Source: Agroathelia rolfsii (taxonomy: Eukaryota > Basidiomycota > Agaricomycetes > Amylocorticiales > Amylocorticiaceae). From it: 64,000 nt of DNA. Under the pieces are notes generated by a model. It worked only from the letters and a program-made list of their open reading frames with translations. It searched no databases and was not told the DNA's origin. Where the stretch lies: assembly GCA_018343915.1 (NCBI GenBank), contig JABRWF010000008.1, positions 1,240,001 through 1,304,000 of the forward strand. Direction: 5' to 3'. Below, piece after piece: positions 49,101 to 60,677 of this stretch; within the stretch, counting starts at the first letter, position 1, and the number at the start of each line of letters is the position of its first letter. The position numbers and the translations under genes were made by a program.

Positions 49101-51313
49101 TGCCTGACATTCTCCCAGCCCCGACTTCTACCATCCCTTACCATCTTCAACATGTTACGGGAATTGCTGACTGTCTTTGAGGTCCAGTAAGGGCCCTATG
49201 GTCATTTAATTTCGGATCTGGATCCAAGTCGATTCTAAACGGGGCAAGTGTATTGGCGGTATGCGTTTACCAGCTGCACACCCACAACTATGATTTCTAC
49301 GTCGATATAGGGTCTGTTATACGGAGGATGCTTGCATTAAGCATTATGCATCTCATAATCTCTTCTCATCCACTGATCGCTGTAATCCTACTAGAGAGCG
49401 GATTATCAGGTGCACCTGATCCAAGGGCTGCATTGCATTCACCATCCTCACCGAGCATATGTTCGTCTGAATGCACATTAACACAGCATCCAAGTGAGGT
49501 CGAAAAACCTGTATTGTTCGGTCTACCTGTTCACCTTCATTTTAAGCTGTGGCTGCCACCATTATGGTTCTTCCAAGTAGCCAGCACGTGAATGATTGCC
49601 TCGTCCGTCACACCATTCCAGTTCTTTCTCACACCTGCCTACCACACTCGTTGCTGACTCGCAAACTTGTGCACATCAATATACTTACATAATTGGCATC
49701 CTACAAGCCGGAACATCATACACGGTGTTGCGATATATACATCTTTACTTGGTAGGCTCATTTCGTCAGACCTAATTAGTCAATACGGGATGATATCTTG
49801 CGAGACCCTCATGTGCAATACATTTGAACGCTTTAGAAGTGGTAACATAGGCATAATATTAGGCCTCACACTGCCACTATAAATAAATGGACTTATCTAT
49901 CTCGACATCTTGCGCTAGATTGGGCGAACTAATTCAGTTTCCTTATGGAAGGATAGTAGTAATACTAGTGAAGCATCTCAGCGTGGTTGGCTCAGCACCC
50001 AATTCTCTGATCGTCGACCCCATTTTCTTTTGTTGAGTACGCTTCTTATATACATTTCGGATATCATACACCCTCTTTTTGTTTCTTAGAGAGCAATTGG
50101 TGACCCGCTTGACGCAGATAGCCCTGGTCACCGGATAGTTTCTCGTAGTAAGTGACCACTGCATCTGCATATGACATACCGCTTAGTACCCCTCTTGCTC
50201 GCATTTACTCTTACATACGTAATTATAAAGAATGTATATATTATCACCATTTCAAGTAAGGGAGACCATCTAGTCACCTAGGTCTATTTGGGAAGGTCGT
50301 CATTGTCTGTCATGTTCTCGTATTGATGCCTTGATAGGGAGCGTAAGTGTGGGGTCATAGCAGCTCTGTTGGCTCTTGTCTTGCTCCCTCCTTACTGGCA
50401 GGTCTTGATTGTAACCGACATCCTGAGCGACTCAAATCAGCACTCTATTATCGATAATCTGCCTTGGATTAAAATAAAGTAAGTAACGACTTCTACTTAT
50501 CTACAATATCAGTGTCCCTAAAGCTGCTACACTCTGAACTATTTGCACTAATACTTAGAACACTCGTTCTAAGAATCATGCCAGCTGTAAGCATATTTTA
50601 TCATAAAACTTCTTTTTCACTAGCTCCACCTGTCCTTGGCTGTCCGCCTCGCCTCTGCCCTCTTCGACGGTTGACATGTACGTACACAACAGCTACACTG
50701 AATTATCTCTCTTTGCTGGTATAGCTACTGCGTAGTAAACATGCCATCCCTCGGCCCTTCAAATTCTTTTGCTTCCCCGATCATCCGGCGTCGATCACCG
50801 TTCGGAGCTGAACCTTGTCTAGCGGGTAGAAGCTAAGGGGGCCGAATATGTTGTTGTAGGCATACTTATTATTATCTGCTGCGGCGCATATCTAGGTACG
50901 TCACAGCTAGTCACGTCAATCTGTCTTGATTCTGGACACTCTCTGCCTATGCTTTATGTTTGACCTTTTTATTATTTATTATTGATGTCCTAGCCTTTCT
51001 TTGCATAGTTTTAATCACCTCTTCGTTCTGAAAAATAGACACTAGACGTTGGATCTAAAGATCAAGAAATATCGCATTTGTTGTTTTTATTTTACAATTT
51101 AAGCGCAACCGTATGAAGAATAGGATTTTATTTCAACACAATTCTGAATTTATACCCATTTATAACAGTAAAGAAAACGACCGCACTATGACATTTGTAA
51201 GGCACCCAAATGTACTGAGTAAAACTATGAGCACGGCGGAAAGGTGTTCAAAAGATAGAAGACGTGCATACGTGTATCATCTTACTAATGAGTAGCGCCG
51301 TAAATACGGAAGA
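46197..51313. other. 5' flank of copy D and intergenic DNA
   Basis: 46197 to about 47260 is the duplicate of the copy B flank. 47270-47760 is clearly more GC-rich than its surroundings, with overlapping open frames on both strands that I cannot assign. 48662-48679 is nearly pure C. 49838-49892 shares GTGGTAACATAGGC and CACTGCCACTATAAATAAATG with the inside of the hAT element at 55.44-55.49 kb. About 51080-51313 is the conserved 3' flank type of the array genes. No other feature seen. Confidence 0.5.
49838..49892 (+). repeat. fragment shared with the interior of the hAT element
   Basis: GTGGTAACATAGGC and CACTGCCACTATAAATAAATG occur in the same order at 55437-55491 inside the hAT insertion. 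This suggests a second, degraded copy of a related element here, but I could not find its ends. Confidence 0.45.
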
Positions 51314-54300
51314 TCAGTTCGCTGGCTCAGGCTCAGTAGCTTGATTGATTGCGGGTTGACTACGTTCCAGTGCGCGCCAGAATTCGGATTCTTCTCGAAT
51401 TCCCTGAAGAGCCTCAGGAAGCTCGTTAAATTGAGACAACATTCCACCAATGTCAATAACACGCTTTTCCGAGGCCTTCCGGAGAGTAGAGATGAAACCC
51501 TCTGGGAGATGTAAGCGGTGTTGAATGATATAAACAGGCAAGTAACGGTAGCGCCAGTCCTCGTAATAGACATATTGGCTAGAGGTCCTGATACCTACTT
51601 GAAGCACCGTCTCAATAGCCGCAAGGAATGCCGTACAATCTTTGGCTGGAACATTTGGATATTTCTCGGCGTCCGGCTGGAAGATAGGTGTAGCAATATC
51701 CCAAAAAACTTTGGTCAACCTCTGTATTTTGCTAAGGCGCTTGTGCTCTGTTAGATCCGCATCGTCAGGCGGAGCCAAGTCATTTCTATTGTATTCAACA
51801 AAGCGCTGTGCAGCTATTATGACTTTTTCAAAGTTGCTATCTGTTATTTATTTATTTATTAAAAAAAGAAAGAAAAGCTTGTCAAGTTGTTGATTATAAG
51901 CTTGAATATATTGGATGCCATACCACTAAAGTCTTCATCAACTAGAAGTTCAAAAAAGGAGGTAGCAGTGTCACTAAAATCACTAGCAAGAATATCAACA
52001 ATAGAACTGTAACTAGCTTGGAAAATATGATTTGTGTTTTTCTGTGATTGCGCCAGCAACCTATCTAACAGTTCTTTCAAGTAATAGAAGGATTGAGCAG
52101 CGGGATTAGTCTTGATATCAATGTTGCTAATGTCTCCACGTCTCTGCGCCTGTTTAAAGTCCGAACCATACCAAAGCAGAATCAGAATGCGTAACAGATT
52201 TTTTACCAGACCAAAGTCCGTATTTTCAGAGAGAAGTTGCTGTGAGCCTGTTAGATCTTTTGCTAATGAGCAAAAGTATGCTGAGAGCGCGTTGTATGAG
52301 TGCTCATCAGCTCTCTGGATGGCATGAGGAAGGAAATAAGGATCAATTTTCTCATATATAGGGGGGGACGTGTCTTCATTTGTGTCCTCAGTCCTGTCTG
52401 GGAGCTTTTCGGCAAGTAGTTTCTCAAGATCTATCTCCTTCAAGTTTGGATCTGTGTTAAGATTCGGATCTTCAAAGGGCGTCAAGGAAAGTAGGGTGTG
52501 GCAATGAACGGTAAACTGTTGTCTCTGGCGTTCTCTTTTACTGCTTGCCATCCATCCGCTATCCCATTCATCTTTGGGTAGGGAAACTGGAGTTCCAGGG
52601 AGATCAGAAAGGCATTGGCTAACAAGATCGTCTGGAACAGTGCGGTGGCTGGAAAGCCAGATAAGGGACGTGACCCTATCGATAGTGCTTTGGTAGGGAT
52701 CATGTGGCAAGCAAAACATCATATCGGATTTTATCCAGTTCGTGAAAAGCAGATGCCAGGTAGTTGGCGAGTCTTCGGAGATACCACGCCATTTTTTAAG
52801 GAAGTCGTTGATCCACTGCGGATGTCGAATAGGCCCAAAAGCGCGTACAACGGAAGATATACCGGATTGGAAAAAAGGTTGAGTGTGCTGGTAAAGGAGT
52901 CGGATATATGCAATGAGCAATGCGGATGGGACGCTGAATAGATAATTTTGGACGAAAGATTGAATGCGTTGGCAAAGAAGCTGTATATATTCAATAAGCA
53001 GCACAAATGAAGTTTCGTATAAACAATGTTGGACAAAAAATCGAATCCGCCGGCAGAGAATTCGGGCATTCAGAATGAGCGATGCAAATGGGGTCCTGTA
53101 CGGACAATGCAGCACAAATGCCGGCAGAGCCGTTGTGACCACAGCCGCAAGAAGCACCAGACCTACAAAGATAGTCGTAACATGTGCAGTCGTTGTATTT
53201 ATCCTCCAGAGCAGAACCGCCAATCCAACAAAGAACAGGACCAGGCCTAATTCAAGGCACTCTGATATAATTGTGATGATTAAATCCACATGCCAGTTAT
53301 CCAGATCACGCCGGCGGTAATAGCGAACATGAATGGCATGCTGGAGAGGAAATACTGTTGTCCAACGCATATACTCACGTATCCATTGCTTAACAAGGAT
53401 ACCAAAAAGTGCAGCACCAAGGGATAAAGCCAGACTGACAAACCATAGCGACGTGGTAGCAACAAGCGATTCGGGCTGGTCCACTGATGTAAGTGACACG
53501 TTGCTTGCGAGCGCCACCTCACCCAGCGAGAGTGCTTGTAACTGATTCGATATATCGAGAAGAACTTGTGCCGAATGTTTGACATTGTCAGGTTGCAGCT
53601 CGGTGTAGACTTGAACAAGAAAGGCAGTTAGCACGGCTGAGAAAAGACCCGCCTATAGATATGCACTCAATTGAGAAAAGAAAAATATTCAAAGTGTTGA
53701 AACGCACAAAAACGAGTAGAGTGTCAATATATTTATCTGTCTGGTTGACCCAATCCTCATCGATGTTCTTGTATTCGTCGTAGAATTTGACCCATCCATT
53801 TGTCTTGTCGATGTCTGGTTGTGAGTTCTCTTTGTTGTCCTAGGTGCAGAGTCGCTACTTTAGTTAGGTGGACGTAACTGCGAGTTGACGGCAAGGAAAG
53901 AGAAACCTTCTCATTGCCAGTATTTTCTGGATCTCTTTCTGACAACATAGGTTTACGTCCAGCCTCCTGCGTCTTTATATAAATGTTCATTGCATCGATC
54001 TTTCTCAATAGCTTAAACACTTACGCGCATCTGGTGTCGTCACTTAATGAGCCAAAATGAAATAAATAGCAAGGATGGCCATGTCAACATACCTCGACAG
54101 GAGTAGTGGGTTGCCCATCAGCTTGAGACTGTTTATTATTCCTGCTCTTCTCTCCTTCTCTGTCTTTTTTGATAGACAAGAGACTTTGCTCTACCACGGC
54201 ATCTATCTAAATGGTTCGAGTTATTTGCTTATGACAGGATGTCGAGTGGTTCTTGTTATGCAAAGCATACATTTGTCGAAAAAGGATCAGACCGTTCGCC

Positions 54301-54477
54301 TCTATGATAAGGAGTGTCGCTATTGGCCTCATCCTGCATGGTTATATAAGTAAAATTATCGCAGGATAAAAATGTATTGCCCCTACTTACTTCTCTATGG
54401 TCATCAATGGTCGATTCATGTCTCTCCTTCACAGCGTCTTCCGCTGACTGGCGATTCAAGTCATGAGAATCGGACAT
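51314..54477 (-). CDS. DUF6535-type membrane protein, copy E (complete)
   Basis: Exons on the minus strand: 54391-54477, 54271-54333, 54093-54206, 54025-54030 (6 nt), 53907-53972, 53708-53839, 51924-53652 and 51314-51840, giving 907 aa. The 6-nt exon (two codons) is uncertain; skipping it keeps the frame. Start MSDSHDLNRQSAEDAV; FYDEYKNIDEDW before the first membrane segment; the usual four segments including SLWFVSLALSLGAALFG. Between CPYRT and the soluble part lies a special linker: three 27-aa repeats at about residues 343-423 with pattern LLIxYIxLLxQRIQxFVQ. The C-terminal domain has YLPVYIIQHRLHLPEGFIST. Less similar to D and F than they are to each other. Confidence 0.8.
52852..53094 (-). 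repeat. three 81-bp in-frame tandem repeats in copy E linker
   Basis: Units at 53014-53094, 52933-53013 and 52852-52932. Each encodes 27 residues with an aliphatic first half and an Arg/Gln-rich second half (for example LLIEYIQLLCQRIQSFVQN). Such units could form membrane-hugging amphipathic helices. Copies B, D and F have a shorter linker here. Confidence 0.7.
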
Positions 54478-55140
54478 GGCAAATGGTCTGTAGGTGTTGT
54501 TAGCTCTGGGCTCAGTTACTATGAAGGATAAAGACGCAATGTGAGGCCAAAACAAGGTGGCTCCCCTATATAGCTCATTATACCATCACGCATGCTGTAT
54601 GGGCGGCGAGAAGCAAAGAGTAACACGGCTAATGCCGTTGCGACTGGCAGTCGTCATCTATCCATACCCGAGCAAATAGGCGCCGTAAGGCGATTGTTTT
54701 GCGTTTTAATCAATCAGTGTTTTGAGTATACTATGCTGTGATACTTCTAGTCCTGATCAAACCTAGCTCCGCACAATGATGTAGAGATGGCAAATACATC
54801 GGTTGATTACCACATGTATACAGGTTGAAGGCAGAAGAGCGCGACGTGCAGCTAGAAGCCAGAGTGGTTGGAATTCGGACCGGGAGCCCGAAGACCTCCA
54901 ACACTTCCCACCCGCAGCGCCGACCATGCTTGGGTCAGCAGTGGCAATAGCTGCTGTCATTGACTAATCCTGAGCGGGTCACATTTGCCGTATGTTTGAT
55001 ACATGACTCGCACCCCTTCGCTGCTTGACCGAGTCCTTTGCACGCTTAGCTTAGTACTCAACCTACTCAATAAGGTCTCAGCGCTCAGCCCTTATCTCAA
55101 GTGTATTCATTAGCGGGCCACAGGTGTCGTACACGCTTTC

Positions 55141-55148
55141 CTTCTGGT
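55141..55148 (+). repeat. hAT target-site duplication, left
   Basis: CTTCTGGT, repeated exactly at 56001-56008 and present once at the empty paralogous site 41430-41437. Confidence 0.85.
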
Positions 55149-56000
55149 TAGTGTTCTGCAGGCTTGGGCCTAGAGGCCTGAGCCTGGCCCGGCCTGACGC
55201 TTTGGAGCCCGGCCCAGCCCAAACCTGGTAAGAAAAAGGCCCAGCCCGGGCTTTTGTCAATTCAGCAGTGCTAGACGGGTTTTAGATGTACAAGAGTCTT
55301 GGAGCTTACCCAGGCTAGCTCAGGCTCGCAGCAACGGCATAATTCTGTACACTAATAAGTAACACTATGGCCTGTATTATAATCGATCTCCTACTCTACT
55401 ATATACAGGCCCCTCATGTATTACCTGTCACACGTTAATAGTGGTAACATAGGCCTATCAGGCCTGCACTGCCACTATAAATAAATGGATTGAATAATAA
55501 TAATCAATCTTTTTCTTGATACCAGCACTCCAATGCAGCATTCCTTATCAATATAACCACACAGTGGTACACACTTTGCTATAATGTCTTCTGATTCATC
55601 TCAGGCCGCTAGTGGTGCCAATTCTCAGTCTTGTAATAATGAGACAGCCGTGACCTGTGTACCACCTTACATACTGGGAACAGTGGCTCTAACCGAGATA
55701 TCTGGGAATAGAGCTTGCGAAGAGGAGATGGACAATAGCGATGTAGATGTGTTGATGTGTTTTTAAAGTGTCAAATATACTAAAGGCATGGTATAATTGA
55801 TGCTATTCAATCTATAAAATATGAGCTACAAATGAATTGTCAACGAATTTGTCGTAATGTGCTATAGTATATATATGTAGTAACTTGAAGCCCGGGCTTT
55901 GAGCCTGAGCCTGGCCCGGCCCAGCCCAAGCCTGAGTGTGAAGCCTGAGCCTCACGCGGGTGAGCCCAAGCCCGCTATAGCCCGAGCCTGCAGAACACTA
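55149..56000 (+). mobile_element. non-autonomous hAT-superfamily transposon (852 bp)
   Basis: Terminal inverted repeats TAGTGTTCTGCAGGCTTGGG (left) and, read inward from the right end, TAGTGTTCTGCAGGCTCGGG: 19 of 20 bases match. The target duplication is 8 bp, as expected for hAT. The paralogous flank at 41430 carries one CTTCTGGT with continuous sequence on both sides, so the insertion is proved by comparison. Subterminal DNA is GC-rich with repeats of GCCTGAGCCTGGCCCGGCC at both ends, probably transposase-binding sites. The AT-rich middle has a 60-aa open frame (55584-55766, MSSDSSQAASGANSQSC) but no transposase, so it would depend on an autonomous relative. Confidence 0.88.
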
Positions 56001-56008
56001 CTTCTGGT
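56001..56008 (+). repeat. hAT target-site duplication, right
   Basis: CTTCTGGT, the exact partner of 55141-55148. Confidence 0.85.
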
Positions 56009-57698
56009 TCTCATTTGCCTATACTTGAAAACGTCTGCCTGAATGTCCAGTCAAATCATCTTCTTCCCCCACCCCTCGATATTCATGTTCACAGTAGATA
56101 CCTGGTCACGTAATCCATTAAATGGATTGCGCCTATCTTCTCTTCACATTCTAACTACCGAGTCCAACACTTAGGCTGGGCCGACACCACTACCTCTGCC
56201 GACGTATTTTGTATTGACAATTTCAGGCGGCTTTGGGCTGTCGGTGAAATGTTCATACCTCATGTGAGTGCAAAACATTTATGGCCATCACGTCTTCCTG
56301 CAGCCATACCAATTGCCCTTTACACAAATCAGTTGCTATGACCAAAACAACAACCAATCAAGCTTTGCGAGTGTTTCATGGGACGAGACCACAGGCATGC
56401 TACCGTTCAATATAATCGACTCTCACCTTTGACCTCATCGATCTATGTCTTCATGTTGGTTGGATTTTTTTTTCTTGTTGGCACTTGACTATTCCTGGTT
56501 TCTTCGCGTTACTCTCAGCTAGGTCGAAAAGGATAGTCCTCGAATAACCCGAATGTATACCCACCTTTTTTCCATTTTCTGTGATGTTCGTAACATGCAC
56601 CCTCATGATCTGCCCGCCTTATCTGATATGCCTTTCCTTGTCTAGAACTTGGTGCCCCCTTAATTGTTCATCACTTCCAGCACCTTAGAGCAACCCCAAG
56701 CCTTATACCAAAGCTATCGAAGGCGCGACGATCATTCACCTAGGATTGGAGTTATTCCTAGACAGAATGAGCACATTGACGGTATGCATATACCACTCAT
56801 CCATAACTCCCATTCTTATGTTAGTATCTAATCGGTAACCCCGAGGATGCTCATTTTGGGCATAGTATATCTTATTGTCCTTCCTTACTGGTCTTGCCTA
56901 CTCCGCACCATAGCCTGAATATATGTCAAGCGGCGAGGTGCTCTTGCCGCGAGATTCGTCACATTCACATCGGTATGTCTTTCTCAGCGTATGTTGATAA
57001 CCCACGGTTCTTGATTTAGTCCATAAATTGATCCTGCTTTATCTCCTCAGCATTCCATCGAGCTCTCATCATTCTCATTTCTAATTCTTGCAAACAGCCG
57101 GTAAATGGGTGGTTGCCTCAACCATCATATTAGCCCCTCTTACACCTGTGCCATGGCCAAGCCGGTTTGTAGCCCAGAAAAGTATATGTGTTTGATGCAT
57201 TCATGATTGCAGACCACCGAAGGCAGGAACATCGTGGATGGGATGCAGCAATAGTTGGCCCATCAATAGTTCCAAAAAACTGTTTTGTTGCATGTGATAT
57301 GATTGCGGGGGGTTCCGTTCGGTGATGAGACGTTCGGTCTAACTGCTGCACTCCTTACAAGAGGGGAATATGGCAATACCAGCAAACCATCTCGGCACCA
57401 ATTGATAAGCAAATGACTGGCTTCTCTCTCCCTAAATACTTCATGAACTCTTACGGCGAGTAACACGCCTCTTGCATACAATTTCTTGGTAGATACTATG
57501 TATTTATTTCTATATATAAACGACAACGTTTTGTTCCAATTAATTCCAAATATTACAGTAAAAAAAAAAACTAGCCATACTATGATATGTACGACGCATC
57601 CCAATGCACTAAATAAAACTATGAGCACGGTAGTTAGGCGCTTGGGAGATAGAAAATGCACATACGTATGTCACCTGGCCACTGAGTAGCACCGCAGA

Positions 57699-60677
57699 TT
57701 AGTTGGCTGACTCGGGCTCAGCAGTCGGACCGGTTTCAGGCCGGATAGGTTCCAGTGCGCTCCAGAACGCAGATTTATTCTGTATGCCGTGAAGATCCTC
57801 AGGAAGGTTGTTGTCATCAAATTCAGATAACATTCCACCAATGTTAATGACCCATCCTTTGTCGGCCTTCCGGAGGGTAGAGACAAAACCGTCAGGGAGG
57901 TATGAGAGGTGCCGAAGCACATATGCAGGCAAGTAACGGAACTGCCGATCCCGGTCATAGAAATATTGGCTGTCGGCCGTAATATCTACTTTCAATACCC
58001 TCTCAACTGCTGCAAGGAACGCTTTACAATCTTCGGCTGGGATATTTGGATGATTCTCAACGTCTGATCCGAAGATAGGTGAGGCTATTTCCCAAAAAAC
58101 TTGGGTCAATCTCTGTATTTTGCTGCGGCGCTTGCCATCTAATGGACCTGCATCGACTAGAGACAATTCTTCTCTATTAAGTTCAAGATAGCACTGTGAG
58201 GCTTTCATTAAAACCGTAGGATTGATATCTGATAAGTGATTTTAGAAAGCATGTTAAGTCTTGGAATCGAAACAGAGATGTGAGGAAACGTCATACCACT
58301 TGGGTTTGTACGAGCAAGGGCATAGAGGAAAGAGCGATCATACCAGCCAAAACCATTTCCCAGAAGACCAATAATAGAAACAAAGCGAGCATGTGACTCC
58401 TGATTTGTCATCTGCTCTGACTGTGCCAATAGTTTGCCATACACTTCTCGCAAGCGATCGAAGGCCTGAGCGGCGGGATCGGTCTTAACATCAATGCTGC
58501 CAACATTTCCACCATTCTGCGCTTTTTGATAATCCGAGAAGTACCAGAGTGAAAGAAGAATACGCAGAAGGTTCATTAGAAGATCAAAGTCCGTATCTTG
58601 AGAGAGCAGTTGCTGCGAGCCCAACAGGCCCTTTGTCAATGACAAAAAGTATGTTGAAAGCATGTTGCGCGACCGCTCGTTAGCTCTCCGAACGGCATTT
58701 GAAAGGAAATAGGCACTGATGTTTTTGTACGCAGGCGGCAACGAGGCTTCATCCATGTCTTGAGTTCTATCTGGGAGCGACGCAACGAGGAGTTTCTCAA
58801 AGTCAACAATTTCCTTTCGTTCTTCCCACTCTTTTTCAGAGCGCATCAAGGAAAGTAGGGCACAGTAACCAACGGTAAAATCTTGCCTCTGGCGTTCTTT
58901 TTCGCTGCTTGTTTTCCATCCGTCATCCCATTCATCTTTGTGGAGAGCAACCGGAGTTCCGGGGAGGTCAGAAAGGCATTGGCTCACGACATCTTCTGAA
59001 ACAGTGCGGTGGGTCGTGAGCCAATAAAGCGATGTGAATCTGTCCATTGTACTCTGTTGGAAGTCTTGTGGTAGGCTCAACATTCTGTCGGATTTTATCC
59101 AGCTTGTGAAAAGCAGGGGCCAGGCGCTACGTCTTTCTTCTGAGATTTCTGACCACTTGTCATGCCATTTATATAGAAACTCCTTGGGTATATAAATCCA
59201 CCACGGATCTTGCACAGGATCGAAGGCGTATTTAACGGACGTTATGGCGATTGCAGTGCAGAGCGGAACGCGCCGAAGAAGGACGATGATCTTTCGAAGA
59301 ACTAACCCAAATGATGTCCGGTATGGGCAATGCAATGCAAATGCTGGCAAGGCTGTTGTGATTGTAGCAGCAAGAAGAACCAGTCCTACAAATGCTGTAG
59401 TAATATGGGCAGTTACTGCATTGATCCTCCAGAGAAGAACCGCCAATCCAGCAAAGAACAGTACCAAACCCACTTCAAGGCACTCCGATATGATTGTGAT
59501 GATCCAATCCACATGCCAGTTATCGAGGTCACGCCGGCGGTAATAGCGAACATGGATGGCATGCTGGAGGGGAAAAACAGTTGTCCAGCGCATGTACTCG
59601 CGTATCCATTGCTTGACGAGGATCCCGAATAGAGCTGCGCCAAGGGACAGGATCAGGCTGACGAACCACAGTGACGTAGTAGCGACAAGTGATTCGGGCT
59701 GGTCTACCGATGTGAGAGAGACGTTGCTTGGAAATGCCTCTTGGTTCAATGAGAGGGCGTGCAATTGATTCGACAAATCTAGGAGAACCTGCGCCGAGTG
59801 CTTGACATTGTCGGGTTGCAGCTCGGTATAGACTTGAACGAGAAAAGCCGTCAACACAGCTGAGAAAAGACCCGCCTATTGATTTTGATTTAGTTATAAA
59901 ACGGAAGAGCGTAAAATCATTAAAACTCACAAAAACGAGAAGAGTATCAATGTACTTGTCCGTCTGATTGACCCAATCCTCATCGATGTTCCTGTATTCG
60001 TCGTAGACCTTGACCCATCCGTTCGTCTTGTCGATGCTCGATTGCGAGCTCCCGTTTTTATCCTAGGTTCATGGTAACATCGTTAGTTAGCAGAGCGCAA
60101 TGGTGAGCTTGGAGAAAAACCTTCTCGTTGTTAGTATTGTCCGGATTTCCTTCTGCCAAGGGAGGATTACCACCAGCTCCCTGCGTCTTTGCAAGATCAT
60201 TTAGTCCGTCGAGTGTTTTTTTTTATGCAAGGACCTGAACGCTTACAGGCCTCTCGAGTTCCTGGGGTCACTAAGTAAGCCAGATTAAGACAACTAGCAT
60301 GGTTGACGACTTTGAACGTACCTCGGCACGACCAGTATTTTGTCTCTTTGGCTTCCTATCATTCTTGCTCTCCTCCCCTGCAACTCCGTGAAGCGAGCGA
60401 TCCTGCCCTATGACAGCATCTGTCTAAATATATGTTTGCTTAAGCTTGAGCTGTAAGCCGTGTAGATATTTGAAGCATACACCGCCCGATGACAAAGGTC
60501 CAAGTTGTTCATCATTGTCATAAGGAGTGTCACTGTTGATCTTATCCTACATAATTTGGTGAGTTGAATCATGCCGCCTTTGAATGCATTGTAACCCGCC
60601 TTGCTGGGGGTTGCGGGAGTGATTTTATCGCTCTCCTGCACAGCGTCCTTTGGCTGGCTATTAAGAGGATCAGACAT
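57699..60677 (-). CDS. DUF6535-type membrane protein, copy F (complete, one GC-AG intron)
   Basis: Exons on the minus strand: 60600-60677, 60483-60546, 60322-60419, 60247-60261 (15 nt), 60121-60186, 59931-60062, 58297-59875 and 57699-58228, giving 853 aa in frame. Start MSDPLNSQPKDAVQESDK. The first intron must begin with GC (GCGGGTTAC where B and D have GTGAGTTAC); no alternative GT donor keeps the frame. KVYDEYRNIDEDW precedes the four membrane segments (SLWFVSLILSLGAALFG, ISECLEVGLVLFFAGLAVLL). The linker is short and aromatic (DPVQDPWWIYIPKEFLYKWH). The remaining part and the C-terminal domain are close to copy D (YLPAYVLRHLSYLPDGFVST, then KSAFWSALEPI). Function unknown. Confidence 0.8.

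Larger units (their letters stand above)
54478..57698. other. flanks of copies E and F with hAT insertion
   Basis: 54478 to about 55130 is the 5' flank of copy E, with partial similarity to the B and D flanks. About 55080-57698 is the 3' flank of copy F, homologous to the C-D and F-G blocks and interrupted by the hAT element. No intact gene seen. Confidence 0.6.
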
